A program made the position numbers and the translations under genes. Positions 9,009 to 18,300 of a stretch of DNA of 64,000 nucleotides are shown piece by piece. The stretch's first letter is position 1. Each line of letters starts with the position of its first letter. The DNA is from Alkalimonas mucilaginosa (GTDB lineage Bacteria > Pseudomonadota > Gammaproteobacteria > Enterobacterales > Alteromonadaceae): NCBI RefSeq assembly GCF_036327005.1, contig NZ_JAUGZK010000009.1, positions 1 through 64,000 on the forward strand. The letters run 5' to 3'. The notes under the pieces are model-generated. The model saw nothing but the letters and a program-made list of their open reading frames with translations. It was not told the DNA's origin and made no database searches.

Positions 9009-10607
9009 ATGATTTCTGCCGCCAATATCACCATGCAGTTTGGCTCCAAACCACTGTTTGAAAACATTTCTGTTAAGTTCGGGCAGGGCAACCGTTACGG
9101 CCTGATCGGCGCCAATGGCTGTGGTAAGTCGACCTTTATGAAGATTTTGAGCGGTGAGCTGGAGCCCTCTAGCGGCAATGTCTCGGTCGAGCCGAATATG
9201 CGGGTTGGTAAATTACGCCAGGATCAGTTTGCCTACGAGCAGAACAGCATCGTTGATACGGTGATTATGGGCCATGAAGAGTTGTGGCAGGTGAAAGCCG
9301 AACGCGATCGCATCTATGGCAGTGCCGAGATGAGCGAAGAAGACGGCATGCGGGTGGCCGACCTGGAAGTGCAGTTTGGTGAAATGGATGGGTACACTGC
9401 CGAAGCCCGCGCCGGTGAGTTGCTGATTGGCGTTGGTATTCCGGTCGAGCAACATTTTGATTTGATGTCGACGCTGGCACCGGGTTTAAAGCTGCGGGTT
9501 TTGCTGGCGCAGGTATTGTTTTCCAATCCGGATATCATGCTGCTGGATGAGCCGACCAACAACCTGGATATTCACACCATCCGCTGGCTGGAAAACGTGC
9601 TGGCCGAGCGCAACAGCACTATGGTGATTATTTCGCACGACCGGCACTTCTTAAACCGGGTCTGTACCCATATGGCCGATATCGATTACGGTGAGCTCAG
9701 GTTGTATCCTGGCAATTACGATCAGTACATGTTTGCGGCTACCCAGGCTCGTGAGCAACTGCTGAACGAAAATGCCAAGAAAAAAGAGCAAATTGCCGAG
9801 CTGCAAAGCTTTGTCAGTCGTTTCTCGGCCAATGCTTCCAAAGCCAAGCAAGCCACCTCGCGCGCCAAGCAGATTGAAAAAATTCAGTTGGCGGAAGTGA
9901 AAGCCTCCAGCCGGGTCAATCCTTTTATCCGCTTCGAGCAGCATAAGCAGCTGTACCGACTGGCGCTGGAGCTGCAGGATGTGAAGAAAAGCTTCGATGA
10001 GCTGCCGGTATTAAAAGGCGTCTCAGCCCTGATTGAAGTGGGCGAAAAGGTAGCGGTGATTGGTGCCAATGGCATCGGCAAAACCACCTTGTTAAAGTGC
10101 CTGATGAGCGAATACCCAGTCGACTCTGGCCTGGTAAAATGGTCGGAAAATGCCGAGATTGGTTATTATGCCCAGGATCATGCCTATTTGTTTCAGCAAA
10201 AAATGTCGGTATTCGACTGGATGTTGCAGTGGAAGCAACCACAGCAAGACGAGCAAGCGGTGCGCGCCGTGCTTGGCCGGATGCTGTTTTCCAAAGACGA
10301 TATTTTAAAACCTGTAACGGCTTTGTCGGGTGGTGAAAAGGGCCGGATGATTTTTGGCAAGCTGATGCTGCAGCGGCCCAATATTCTGTTGATGGACGAG
10401 CCGACCAACCACCTGGATATGGAATCCATTGAATCGCTGAACCAGGCGCTGTTGGAGTACCCGGGCACGCTGATTTTTGTCAGTCACGATCGGGAGTTTG
10501 TGTCCTCACTGGCCACCCGTATTATTGAAATCACTGCCGATGGCATCCGGAATTTTGCCGGCAGTTACGATGATTACTTAAAAGAACAAGACCAACAGCA
10601 ACGTTAA
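9009..10607 (+). CDS. ybiT: ABC-F family ATPase YbiT
   Basis: A 532-residue soluble protein with two ABC ATPase domains. ATG 9009 is chosen because MISAANITMQFGSKPLFENISVKFG matches the YbiT N-terminus; an in-frame start at 8940 is too long and overlaps the promoter. Walker A motifs are GANGCGKST and GANGIGKTT, Walker B/EPTN motifs are LLLDEPTNNLD and LLMDEPTNHLD, and a charged interdomain linker (near 245-310) is present. ABC-F proteins bind the ribosomal E site and modulate translation. There is no membrane domain. Confidence 0.95.
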   Translation: MISAANITMQFGSKPLFENISVKFGQGNRYGLIGANGCGKSTFMKILSGELEPSSGNVSVEPNMRVGKLRQDQFAYEQNSIVDTVIMGHEELWQVKAERDRIYGSAEMSEEDGMRVADLEVQFGEMDGYTAEARAGELLIGVGIPVEQHFDLMSTLAPGLKLRVLLAQVLFSNPDIMLLDEPTNNLDIHTIRWLENVLAERNSTMVIISHDRHFLNRVCTHMADIDYGELRLYPGNYDQYMFAATQAREQLLNENAKKKEQIAELQSFVSRFSANASKAKQATSRAKQIEKIQLAEVKASSRVNPFIRFEQHKQLYRLALELQDVKKSFDELPVLKGVSALIEVGEKVAVIGANGIGKTTLLKCLMSEYPVDSGLVKWSENAEIGYYAQDHAYLFQQKMSVFDWMLQWKQPQQDEQAVRAVLGRMLFSKDDILKPVTALSGGEKGRMIFGKLMLQRPNILLMDEPTNHLDMESIESLNQALLEYPGTLIFVSHDREFVSSLATRIIEITADGIRNFAGSYDDYLKEQDQQQR

Positions 10608-10624
10608 GTTGTTATCCAACCAGC

Positions 10625-10646
10625 AAACCCGGCTTCGGCTGGGTTT
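10625..10646 (+). terminator. hairpin terminator after ybiT
   Basis: AAACCCGGC-TTCG-GCTGGGTTT forms a 9-bp stem (one G-T pair) with a stable TTCG tetraloop 17 bp after the ybiT stop. The downstream T-run is short, so efficiency is uncertain. Confidence 0.6.
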
Positions 10647-10740
10647 GTCTTATCCGGCTCGACGAACGGCTTGCTCTGTGCTTAGATAGAGCAAGGATAA
10701 GCATCACAGTGACGCAACGTCGCTTTTTGCAGGAACCTTT

Positions 10741-13254
10741 ATGTCACTGCTGGCATTTGCCGACCAAACAACGGATCTTAGCCAAGCTCTTAGCGGTAGC
10801 CACCAGCATTTACTGGTGCTGCTGTCCTTGCTGATTGCTATTCTGGCCGCCCATACCGGTTTTAACTTTGGCCAGTTAATGCGCTCCACCCAATCACACA
10901 ATATACGTCGCCTTTGGCACGGGCTTGGTGCCATAGCCTTGGGCGGGGGCGTCTGGGCCATGCATTTTAGCGGTATGATGGCCTATGAGTTGCCTGTCGA
11001 AGTGAATTACCAGCTTGGTATCACTCTGGTGTCTATTGTCCCAGCCATTCTGGCTGCAGCCGTCATATTGCATGTGGTTGCGCTGCCGCAGCTGCATTGG
11101 CGTAGCATCGGGCTTGGTGGGATTTTTATGGGCGCAGGGATTGGCATGATGCATTACACCGGTATGGCCGCTATGGTGCTTCAGGCCGAACGCTTATACC
11201 GGCTGGATCTCTTTATAGCCTCTGTACTGGTGGCTGTGGTGTTGGCTACGCTGGCTTTGGCGGTGCGGCCACTGCTGCGTCCTTTTGTTGCTCAAGATGA
11301 GATCCTCAAATTGCTCAGTGCCGTGGTGATGGGGTTGGCCATTGCCAGTATGCATTACCTGGCGATGCATGCCACCTTGTATTTACCAACGGAAACCATA
11401 CAGGGGTTAAGTGGCACTTCTATTAGCAAATCAACCTTAGGGGCGCTGGCCGTGATGGTGGCCGTTGCTCTGTTGTTGATTGCATCGGTGGCGGTTTGGA
11501 TGCGTCAGCGTTTGCATCGGGTTGAGAGGGTGAGTGATCAATCTGAGCGTCTTGCCTTGCTTTGGTCGCAGCGGATGCAGCGTATTTCAGAGCGGGTTCC
11601 AGGGTTGGTGTATCAGTTTAAACGCAGCAGCGATGGTCATTTTACCTTTCCTTATGCCAGTGAATCGATTCGTGATTTTTATCAGATTTCTCCGCAACAG
11701 GCAGCACTGGATGCATCCGGAGTGATGGATGTGATTCATCCGGATGATCGGGAAGGCATGCTGCTATCAATTGAACGTTCAGCCGCCACTTTATCGCCAT
11801 GGCATTATGAGTACAGAGTACTGGATCAGCAGGGGAACAGTCGCTGGGTGTTTGGTAACTCGGTACCCGAGCAAGAGGCGGATGGCATTAGTTGGTATGG
11901 CTTTATCACTGATATTACCGAGCGTAAAGCGGCGGATGAGACCATTCACCGCCTGGCTTATTACGATGAGTTGACCGGGCTTTTTAATCGCAAAAAAATT
12001 CTGCTTTGTTTGCAGGAGTTAATACAGGACATGAAGCAGAGCCAGCATTTTGCAGCGGTGATTTACCTTGATCTGGATGATTTTAAACGGCTAAACGACA
12101 CCCTTGGCCATCAGGCTGGAGATCAGCTGTTACTGCAGGTTGCCAACCGGATTGCGCTTGAAATGCCAGCTACCACCTTCTGTGCCCGGTTAAGCAGCGA
12201 TGAGTTTGCCGTGGTTTTAGGACGACTGCCTGCGGTCCCGGCCTTAGCTCGGGATATCGCCGGGCAACAGGCTGCCCAGTTGCTGCAACTGCTGCAGCGA
12301 CCTTTTAGCATCAGTGGCCATCAGTACAGCGGCTCGGTCAGTATCGGGGTTTACACTTTCAGTGCGCCTGAGCAAGCCGACGAGTGTTTAAAGCGGGCCG
12401 ATCTGGCAATGAGTTATGCCAAGCAGGCAGGTGGCAACGAGGTACGTTTTTTTCTGCCAGGCATGTTGACCGAAGTGGAGCAACGTTTTGTGTTGCAGCA
12501 GGCTATTAGCCAGGCATTGGCGCAACAGCAGTTTTGTTTGTTTTATCAACCGCAACTGAACCATGCCGGGCAAGTGGTGGGGGTTGAGGCCCTGATCCGC
12601 TGGCAGCACCCGGAACGAGGGATGATTGCCCCTGCTTACTTTATCCCACTGGCTGAAGAGTCTGAGCAGATTGAAGCTATAGGTCGCTGGGTTTTGCAAC
12701 AAGGCTGTCAGCAATTGCAGGGGTGGCAGCGGGATCCGCTGCTTGCAGGTCTTTCGGTATCCATCAATATCAGTGTACGGCAGTTTTATCAGCCAGACTT
12801 TGTCGATTTGCTGACCGGGTTACTGCGCTATTATCAGGTCAATCCGGCGCAAATGACTCTGGAGCTGACAGAAAGCCTGGTATTGAGAGATTTGGATGAT
12901 GCAGTGCATCGGATGCAACAGTTAAAGGCATTGGGCGTGCGCTTTGCGATGGATGATTTTGGTACTGGTTATTCCTCGCTGTCTTATTTATCCCGTTTAC
13001 CTTTTGATGAGGTGAAAATAGATCAGTACTTTGTGCGGCAGAGTGAGCACGGCGAAAAAACCAGAGATTGGGCCATTGTGGAAGCCATTATTGGTATTGC
13101 CAATACCTTTGGCATGGCTCTGGTGGCCGAAGGGGTAGAGACCGAAGCTCAGCACCAGTTATTACTTGCCAGTGGCTGTCATTATTTTCAGGGTTATTTG
13201 TTTGCCAGGCCGCTAGCCGTTGCTGACTTCGAACACTGGCTTCGTCGACGTTAG
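10741..13254 (+). CDS. MHYT-PAS-GGDEF-EAL cyclic-di-GMP phosphodiesterase
   Basis: An 837-residue membrane sensor. Residues 1-245 form an MHYT domain with seven membrane segments and three repeated motifs (MHFSGM near 74, MHYTGM and MHYLAM). A PAS domain with PAC region follows (about 280-400, ending WYGFITDITERK). The diguanylate cyclase domain reads S485-S-D-E-F instead of GGDEF, so it is probably inactive or regulatory. The EAL domain keeps EAL (616-618), ELTES, DDFGTGYSSLSYL and EGVET, so c-di-GMP hydrolysis is likely. MHYT domains are proposed to sense oxygen, CO or NO via copper. Confidence 0.92.
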   Translation: MSLLAFADQTTDLSQALSGSHQHLLVLLSLLIAILAAHTGFNFGQLMRSTQSHNIRRLWHGLGAIALGGGVWAMHFSGMMAYELPVEVNYQLGITLVSIVPAILAAAVILHVVALPQLHWRSIGLGGIFMGAGIGMMHYTGMAAMVLQAERLYRLDLFIASVLVAVVLATLALAVRPLLRPFVAQDEILKLLSAVVMGLAIASMHYLAMHATLYLPTETIQGLSGTSISKSTLGALAVMVAVALLLIASVAVWMRQRLHRVERVSDQSERLALLWSQRMQRISERVPGLVYQFKRSSDGHFTFPYASESIRDFYQISPQQAALDASGVMDVIHPDDREGMLLSIERSAATLSPWHYEYRVLDQQGNSRWVFGNSVPEQEADGISWYGFITDITERKAADETIHRLAYYDELTGLFNRKKILLCLQELIQDMKQSQHFAAVIYLDLDDFKRLNDTLGHQAGDQLLLQVANRIALEMPATTFCARLSSDEFAVVLGRLPAVPALARDIAGQQAAQLLQLLQRPFSISGHQYSGSVSIGVYTFSAPEQADECLKRADLAMSYAKQAGGNEVRFFLPGMLTEVEQRFVLQQAISQALAQQQFCLFYQPQLNHAGQVVGVEALIRWQHPERGMIAPAYFIPLAEESEQIEAIGRWVLQQGCQQLQGWQRDPLLAGLSVSINISVRQFYQPDFVDLLTGLLRYYQVNPAQMTLELTESLVLRDLDDAVHRMQQLKALGVRFAMDDFGTGYSSLSYLSRLPFDEVKIDQYFVRQSEHGEKTRDWAIVEAIIGIANTFGMALVAEGVETEAQHQLLLASGCHYFQGYLFARPLAVADFEHWLRRR

Positions 13255-13330
13255 CTTGGGGGAGATTTGTATGGTACTGGCAAAAAATGGCCTCGTTTGT
13301 GCGAAGCCATCTTGCCAGAAACTTTACCAG

Positions 13331-14395
13331 TTAAGCATGTGACGGGTAATCACTGTACCCCTTAGCATCCTGGGTATAGAAGGTGGCCGGGTCCGGCTCG
13401 GCCAGAGGCAGTTGCTTTACAAAGCGCTCCACCAGATCCGGGTTGGCAATATAAGCACTGCCAAAGGCAACTGCATCCAACTGGCCGCTAGCCACCGCAG
13501 AGCTGCCCTCATCGAAGCTGTAGCCCATATTGCCAATCAGGGTGCCTTGGTAGTGCTCACGGGTGACGGAGACTACATCCGCCTGTTGAATGCCGGCAAA
13601 GTCGGCTCGCATCAGGTGCAAATAGGCCAGCTTAAAGCGGTTCAGCTCACTGGCCAGATACTGCATCAGCTCAATTGGGTTATCGTCCAGCATGCTATTA
13701 AAGCTATTGAGCGGTGATAAACGCAGGCCGGTGCGATCAGGGCCAATGGCATCGGTCACCGCAGCAATCACCTCAAACAATAAACGGGCACGATTCTCCC
13801 GGGAACCGCCGTAGGCATCGCTGCGCTGATTGGAGCTGCTGCGTAAAAACTGATCCAGCAGGTAACCGTTGGCACCGTGGATTTCAACGCCATCAAAGCC
13901 TGCCTCCATGGCATTGAGTGCCGCCTGACGAAAGGCAGCGACAATGGCTGGGATCTCGCTGAGCTCAAGTGCACGCGGTACCACGTAAGGTAGCTTTCCT
14001 TCCGGGGTATGCACCGTATCATCAATGGCGATAGCGGATGGAGCGACCGGAGTGGCTCCGTTATTCAGGGCCGGATGACAAGCCCGGCCACCGTGCCAAA
14101 TTTGCAGGAAAATCCGACCGCCTTTGGCATGCACTGCATCGGTGACTTTACGCCAGGCGCTGATTTGAGCCTCTGAGTATATTCCTGGTTCGCGCCAAAA
14201 CGCCGAGTTGCCTTCGGTGATCATGGTCGCCTCTGCAATCAGCAAGCCTGCACTGGCACGCTGCGCGTAGTAATCGGCCATGATGTCGGTAGGTACATGG
14301 TCGGCATCGGCCCGGCAGCGGGTCAAAGGGGCCATCAATATACGGTTTGGCAGGCGGAGTTTTCCAAGTTCAAGTGGGGTGAATAAGTCAGCCAT
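13331..14395 (-). CDS. Old Yellow Enzyme family alkene reductase (NemA-like)
   Basis: A 354-residue FMN-dependent flavoprotein of normal length. The N-terminus LFTPLELGKLRLPNRILMAPLTRCRA is the OYE signature. Further matches are the WHGGRACHPALN segment, GFDGVEIHGANGYLLDQFLR, and the substrate or FMN-binding His/Asn pair in IHGANGYL. These enzymes reduce activated C=C bonds, nitroesters and N-ethylmaleimide with NADPH. In other proteobacteria OYE genes often sit next to a TetR or MarR regulator; none is visible here. A weak inverted repeat (TGGCAA...TTGCCA, 13274-13320) downstream may terminate transcription. Confidence 0.92.
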   Translation of the reverse strand: MADLFTPLELGKLRLPNRILMAPLTRCRADADHVPTDIMADYYAQRASAGLLIAEATMITEGNSAFWREPGIYSEAQISAWRKVTDAVHAKGGRIFLQIWHGGRACHPALNNGATPVAPSAIAIDDTVHTPEGKLPYVVPRALELSEIPAIVAAFRQAALNAMEAGFDGVEIHGANGYLLDQFLRSSSNQRSDAYGGSRENRARLLFEVIAAVTDAIGPDRTGLRLSPLNSFNSMLDDNPIELMQYLASELNRFKLAYLHLMRADFAGIQQADVVSVTREHYQGTLIGNMGYSFDEGSSAVASGQLDAVAFGSAYIANPDLVERFVKQLPLAEPDPATFYTQDAKGYSDYPSHA

Positions 14396-14512
14396 AAGAA
14401 GATCCTTAGTTGATTACTTTTGAACACTGTGGGGGCGGGATCCTTACGATTAAATTGCATAAAATTCAGTTGAGTGTTCGATTTTTTGATTGTATCGCAG
14501 CAGCCGACTTAG

Positions 14513-14821
14513 CTGCTGTATCTTTGCACATGCTGCAACCTGGTTGTCTGGATGCTGCTGCGTGATCCGGCTGTGCTACTGGCTTTGTGGCAACGGCCAC
14601 GCTTAACACTGCTGATCAGTGTCTGTAGTTGCGTGGGCTCCATTGGCTGGTTTACTGCCATGAGTCTGGAGTCGGTAGCTCTGGTAAAAACACTGGGGCA
14701 GGTGGAAGTACTCTTTATGCTGCTGATTTCGGCATTTTTCTTCAAAGAAAAGCTGGTGCGTAACGATCATCTGGGGCTTGGCCTGATCGTGTTGGCGGCT
14801 GTGTGTGTGATGTGGGCTTAG
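14513..14821 (+). pseudogene. C-terminal remnant of an EamA/DMT transporter
   Basis: The frame is closed by a stop at 14510-14512 and encodes only about 100 residues. The last part (SIGWFTAMSLESVALVKTLGQVEVLFMLLISAFFFKEKL...DHLGLGLIVLAAVCVMW) is the end of a second EamA domain of a drug/metabolite transporter, which is normally near 300 residues with ten helices. The N-terminal two-thirds is missing and there is no convincing ribosome site, so I call it a decayed gene. Its end overlaps the convergent amidotransferase gene by 4 bp. Confidence 0.7.
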
Positions 14822-15498
14822 CTTGTTTGCTGTTTATGTGCTGCGGTTACTAAGGCCTTAAATAAACGGCGTTGGCGACCTAAAAACAGCAAAAACTCCG
14901 GGTGCCACTGCACCCCCAGCAGGTAAGGGTAGCTGGGATCTTCGATGGCTTGCACCAGTTGATCCAGATCCCGCGCCACCACCTTCAAACCATCACCGAC
15001 TTGATTGATGGCCTGGTTGTGCAGGCTGTTGATTTTGCATTTAGGGCATTGCAGCAGCTTCGCCAGCAGCGAGTTGCCTGCTTCTAAACACAAGGTTTTC
15101 AGGGGCAGAACTGTCCAGCGATGCGAGGTTTTGTAGCGATGTTCTTTTAGCTGCTGATGCAAGTTTCCACCCCGGCTGACATTTAAAAGCTGGGCACCAC
15201 GACAGATCCCGAGCAAGGGTTTACGCTGCTGCAAGGCTTGCTTGATCACCGCCATTTCCAGTTTATCCCGCTCCGGATCATACTTCGGGTGAACCTCAGG
15301 CTCAGCAGCGTAAAGCACCGGATCGACATCATGGCCACCGGTTACTACTACGCCATCGAAGCTGACGGATTGTTCGTGTTGGGAAGGCCGCAACTGCAGG
15401 GGCACTCCACCATAAAAGCGCACGGCCAGCGCCACTAAAAAGCGGGGGCCAAAGGCACCACGCTCGGGCCCTGTAATGGCAATTACCGGTTTAGCCAT
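14818..15498 (-). CDS. class I glutamine amidotransferase-like peptidase C26 (PuuD-like)
   Basis: A 226-residue protein with the GATase-1 triad: nucleophile Cys in GICRGAQLLN, and His/Glu in GVQWHPEFLL. The VVVTGGHDVDPVLY segment is typical of the gamma-glutamyl-GABA hydrolase (C26) branch. It overlaps the amidoligase gene upstream by 16 bp, so the two are translationally coupled. Known amidoligase clusters pair an ATP-dependent COOH-NH2 ligase with such a hydrolase or amidase, so this protein probably trims or recycles a gamma-glutamyl-type amide. The substrate is unknown. Confidence 0.85.
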   Translation of the reverse strand: MAKPVIAITGPERGAFGPRFLVALAVRFYGGVPLQLRPSQHEQSVSFDGVVVTGGHDVDPVLYAAEPEVHPKYDPERDKLEMAVIKQALQQRKPLLGICRGAQLLNVSRGGNLHQQLKEHRYKTSHRWTVLPLKTLCLEAGNSLLAKLLQCPKCKINSLHNQAINQVGDGLKVVARDLDQLVQAIEDPSYPYLLGVQWHPEFLLFLGRQRRLFKALVTAAHKQQTS

Positions 15499-16466
15499 TG
15501 TTGCTCCAGTTGGTTGGGCCAGTCTTGCAGCAATTTACCCAGTGGCTTGTTTAACAGCTCCAGGTAGGCGGCTGCGCAGGAGCTTAGTTGATCAGGGGCT
15601 GCTACCAGTTGTTCTACTTTTATCCAGCCATTCCAGGCCCGGTGCAGGCCCCAGCCGGCCAGCTGGATTTCCGAGCTGGGCAGGCGGTAATGAAACGTCG
15701 GCCGGGCTTTAACCAGCTCGTCTTTGACGGCGGCTTTAACTCTGCTTTCATCCAACTCCATGAACAGCGGCAAACAATCCAGCGCCCGGTTACGGGTGGG
15801 ATTATGCGTCAGGTAATCATCGATAAGCTGCGGCAAATCTGGCTGGTAATCGGCCGCCAAAATCAGCTTTTGGTAGGCTTTGGGGTATGGATTGATGTAA
15901 CTGGTTAAACGCCGGGTGACGTCGATTTGCTCTTGTTGCAACAGCCAGTCGTGCAGGCAGACAAAGGCTTGCAAAAAGCGCAGCAACATTGCCGGATCCT
16001 TGGATGGGATCTCCGGGTTCAGTTGCAAACCAAAGGCATTTTGAAATTCATCGGAAGAGCCTTTCGCGCCTTGCTGCTGCAGTTGGTCAATAATGTGTTC
16101 GATATCCTTTAAGCGCTCAAACGGCAGCGGTGGGCTTACCAGCTCCAGTGGCACCAACTGACTGGCTAATGAGGCCAATAGCTGCTCAGCACTTTGTGAC
16201 AGACTGCCGGGGTCTTGCTCAGTTTTACCCAGCTCTTTCAGTAAATGAAAATCCAGCTCCACCACCCAGTCACCGGCCTGATCGCCGGTTAAACGCAAAT
16301 CGTACCGGCCTTTTTGCTCAGTGTTCAGCCCAAGCTCTTTCGCGACCAACTCAGCGAGTTCGTTCAGTTCAAGGCCACTGAGTTCAATTTCTACGCCAAT
16401 GCGTCTGGGTTTCCCCTGGTGATTATTGCTAAATGGCAGTGGTAACAAGCGAACTTGTTCAGTCAT
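15483..16466 (-). CDS. amidoligase family protein
   Basis: A 327-residue protein read from ATG 16466. The N-terminal block RRIGVEIELSGLELNELAELV carries the GxExE motif of the amidoligase family (a glutamine-synthetase-related COOH-NH2 ligase). Further on there are W-V-V-E-L-D-F (metal/ATP-binding acidic strand), ELVSPPLPFERL, FGLQLNPEI and TSYINPYPKAY. The family is predicted to join amines to carboxylates with ATP, making modified peptides or small amides. Its only operon partner is the overlapping PuuD-like hydrolase. Confidence 0.8.
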   Translation of the reverse strand: MTEQVRLLPLPFSNNHQGKPRRIGVEIELSGLELNELAELVAKELGLNTEQKGRYDLRLTGDQAGDWVVELDFHLLKELGKTEQDPGSLSQSAEQLLASLASQLVPLELVSPPLPFERLKDIEHIIDQLQQQGAKGSSDEFQNAFGLQLNPEIPSKDPAMLLRFLQAFVCLHDWLLQQEQIDVTRRLTSYINPYPKAYQKLILAADYQPDLPQLIDDYLTHNPTRNRALDCLPLFMELDESRVKAAVKDELVKARPTFHYRLPSSEIQLAGWGLHRAWNGWIKVEQLVAAPDQLSSCAAAYLELLNKPLGKLLQDWPNQLEQQWLNR

Positions 16467-16611
16467 GGTGGCTCCCACAGATGTGTGCCGAGTTGTCAGA
16501 CAAGGCTGGTTCGGTTAGGCTTAGCGCCTATTGGTTCTTACCAGCCTAGAGCGAGCAGTTTTCGATGTCAAATCAAAGGCTCATGCCAGCATGTAATGAG
16601 TGCACCTCTCA

Positions 16612-17280
16612 ATGAATACCGTACCACCGCTTTGCCCGCTGTGCCAATCCAACCAAACCCATCGGTACCATACGGAGCAGCGAGCGAAGGTGTTGCCCCG
16701 TGATTACTTGCGCTGTGGTAACTGTGCACTGGTGTTTGTGCCGGCTGTTTTTCATTTGGATGCTGCGGCAGAAAAAGCCGTGTACGATCAACACCAAAAC
16801 CTGCCAGATGATGCGGGTTACCGTAAATTTTTAGGCCGTGTATTTGAACCATTGCAGCAGCGACTTCAGCCTGGCGCTGCCGGGTTGGACTTTGGTTGTG
16901 GCCCTGGGCCGACGCTGGCGCTGATGTTTGCAGAAGCCGGCTTTCATTGTGCCAATTACGATCTGTATTACTGCCATCAGCCTGAGCATTTAAGCCGGCA
17001 GTACGACTATATTGTCAGCACTGAGGTGGTGGAGCACTTAAGCGCGCCTGGCCAGGTGCTCTGCCAGTTGATTGGCCTGCTCAAACCCGGTGGCTGGCTG
17101 GGGCTGATGACCAAGCGGCTGACGACGGATGCGGCTTTTGCCAACTGGCACTATACACTGGACCCCACCCATATCAGTTTTTTTGCCGATGACAGTTTCC
17201 GCTGGCTGGCTGCACGTTACCAACTGGACCTTGAGTTCTGCGGCCCTGATGTGGTGTTGCTGCAAAAGCCAACGGCATAA
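16612..17280 (+). CDS. zinc-ribbon class I SAM methyltransferase
   Basis: A 222-residue protein. ATG 16612 is preferred; an in-frame GTG lies 12 bp upstream. It begins with a CPLCQS...CGNC zinc ribbon (about residues 8-35), then a Rossmann methyltransferase with GLDFGCGPGPTLALMF as SAM motif I, a short YDLYY motif II, and the YIVSTEVVEHLSAPGQVL...LLKPGGWLGLMT region. A zinc ribbon fused to this kind of methyltransferase is also seen in sugar-nucleotide C-methyltransferases and in rRNA enzymes. The substrate is unknown. It is divergent from the amidoligase operon. Confidence 0.8.
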   Translation: MNTVPPLCPLCQSNQTHRYHTEQRAKVLPRDYLRCGNCALVFVPAVFHLDAAAEKAVYDQHQNLPDDAGYRKFLGRVFEPLQQRLQPGAAGLDFGCGPGPTLALMFAEAGFHCANYDLYYCHQPEHLSRQYDYIVSTEVVEHLSAPGQVLCQLIGLLKPGGWLGLMTKRLTTDAAFANWHYTLDPTHISFFADDSFRWLAARYQLDLEFCGPDVVLLQKPTA

Positions 17281-17293
17281 CGCTTATTAAGCT

Positions 17294-18151
17294 TTACCAC
17301 AGCTCCGGCTGTATGCTGCTGGTTGTTTGGTGTTGCTCACCAGGCCAGGGACTGAGCACTGGGTGATCCAGGCCCAGATCCTGCACAAAAGCACGGCACA
17401 ACTCAGGCGCGGAGGCATTGTCCGGGGTATGGAAGTAGCAGTAGGGCGTTTTGCCTTCATCCAGCCATTGACGGATTTTAGCCAGCCAGGGCTGGTAATG
17501 CTGACGGTTGATGGCGGCATCATCACAGCCGATAAAGCGCATCACAGGCGCATCGGTCAGGCAAATGGCATGCACCGGTAAACGAGGCTTTTTGCGCTGG
17601 GCATCAATCAGTGCCGGATTGCTGGCCGGCACCGCAAACAGAGCCCGGCTGTCAAAGACCACCCGCTCAGCGCCGTAATCACGCAGCAGCCGGTTTAAGC
17701 CCACTTCGTACTCGGCTTTGTCAAAAAAGGCCAGATGCCGGACTTCTACACAGCAGCGGACATCAGCGACCAGTGCATCCAGCATTGCGGCAATCCATGC
17801 CAGTTGCTCAGGGCCAGCAGTGGCTGGTAGTTGCAGGTGTACCTGACCGATGCGGCTGTGCAGCGGCTGCAGCGACTGCCACCAGTTTTTTAGCTCTGCC
17901 TGGGCATCGGCATTGGCCTGATGGCTGATACGCGAAGGCACTTTGAGCACAAAACGAAAATCAGCCGGAGTCTGTGCGGCCCAGCGCTGCAAGGCTTCAG
18001 GTTTTGGATCGGCATAAAAGGTGGTATTGCCTTCCACAGAGTTAAACACCTGGCTGTATTGCTGCAAAAAATCGGCGGTTTTGCAGTCTGCACGAAACAG
18101 GCTGTGTTTCCAGCTGGCATTGGCCCACATCGGGCAGCCAAGGTAGAGCAT
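17294..18151 (-). CDS. yecE: DUF72 family protein YecE
   Basis: A 285-residue TIM-barrel DUF72 protein. ATG 18151 is selected because MLYLGCPMWANASWK is the family's usual beginning; the open frame extends another 29 codons into the aspS promoter. Other family features are FNSVEGNTTFYADP, FRFVLKVPSRISH and the CVEVRHLAFF barrel strand. The molecular function of DUF72 is not established. It is divergent from aspS, a neighbourhood seen in many gammaproteobacteria. Confidence 0.85.
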   Translation of the reverse strand: MLYLGCPMWANASWKHSLFRADCKTADFLQQYSQVFNSVEGNTTFYADPKPEALQRWAAQTPADFRFVLKVPSRISHQANADAQAELKNWWQSLQPLHSRIGQVHLQLPATAGPEQLAWIAAMLDALVADVRCCVEVRHLAFFDKAEYEVGLNRLLRDYGAERVVFDSRALFAVPASNPALIDAQRKKPRLPVHAICLTDAPVMRFIGCDDAAINRQHYQPWLAKIRQWLDEGKTPYCYFHTPDNASAPELCRAFVQDLGLDHPVLSPWPGEQHQTTSSIQPELW

Positions 18152-18200
18152 AGCAGCGACCTTTTGAAAAAAAATGCCATCATAGCAGAGGGTGCGGGCA

Positions 18201-18228
18201 GTGACATTGCTGTTGTTTTCTTTATAAT
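18201..18228 (+). promoter_or_regulatory. sigma70-type promoter for aspS
   Basis: GTGACA (18201-18206) and a perfect TATAAT (18223-18228) are spaced by 16 bp, 72 bp before the aspS start. Confidence 0.65.
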
Positions 18229-18300
18229 GTCCCCCCAACTATGCCTGCCGGTTTTCCCTTGGTTGCAGGCTTTCACGACAGTTTTGTAAGGATTGAATGC

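Noticed and set aside
13274..13320. TGGCAA...TTGCCA inverted repeat between two convergent genes as a possible terminator.
   Set aside because: The stem is interrupted and no T-run follows on either strand, so I do not list it as a separate terminator.
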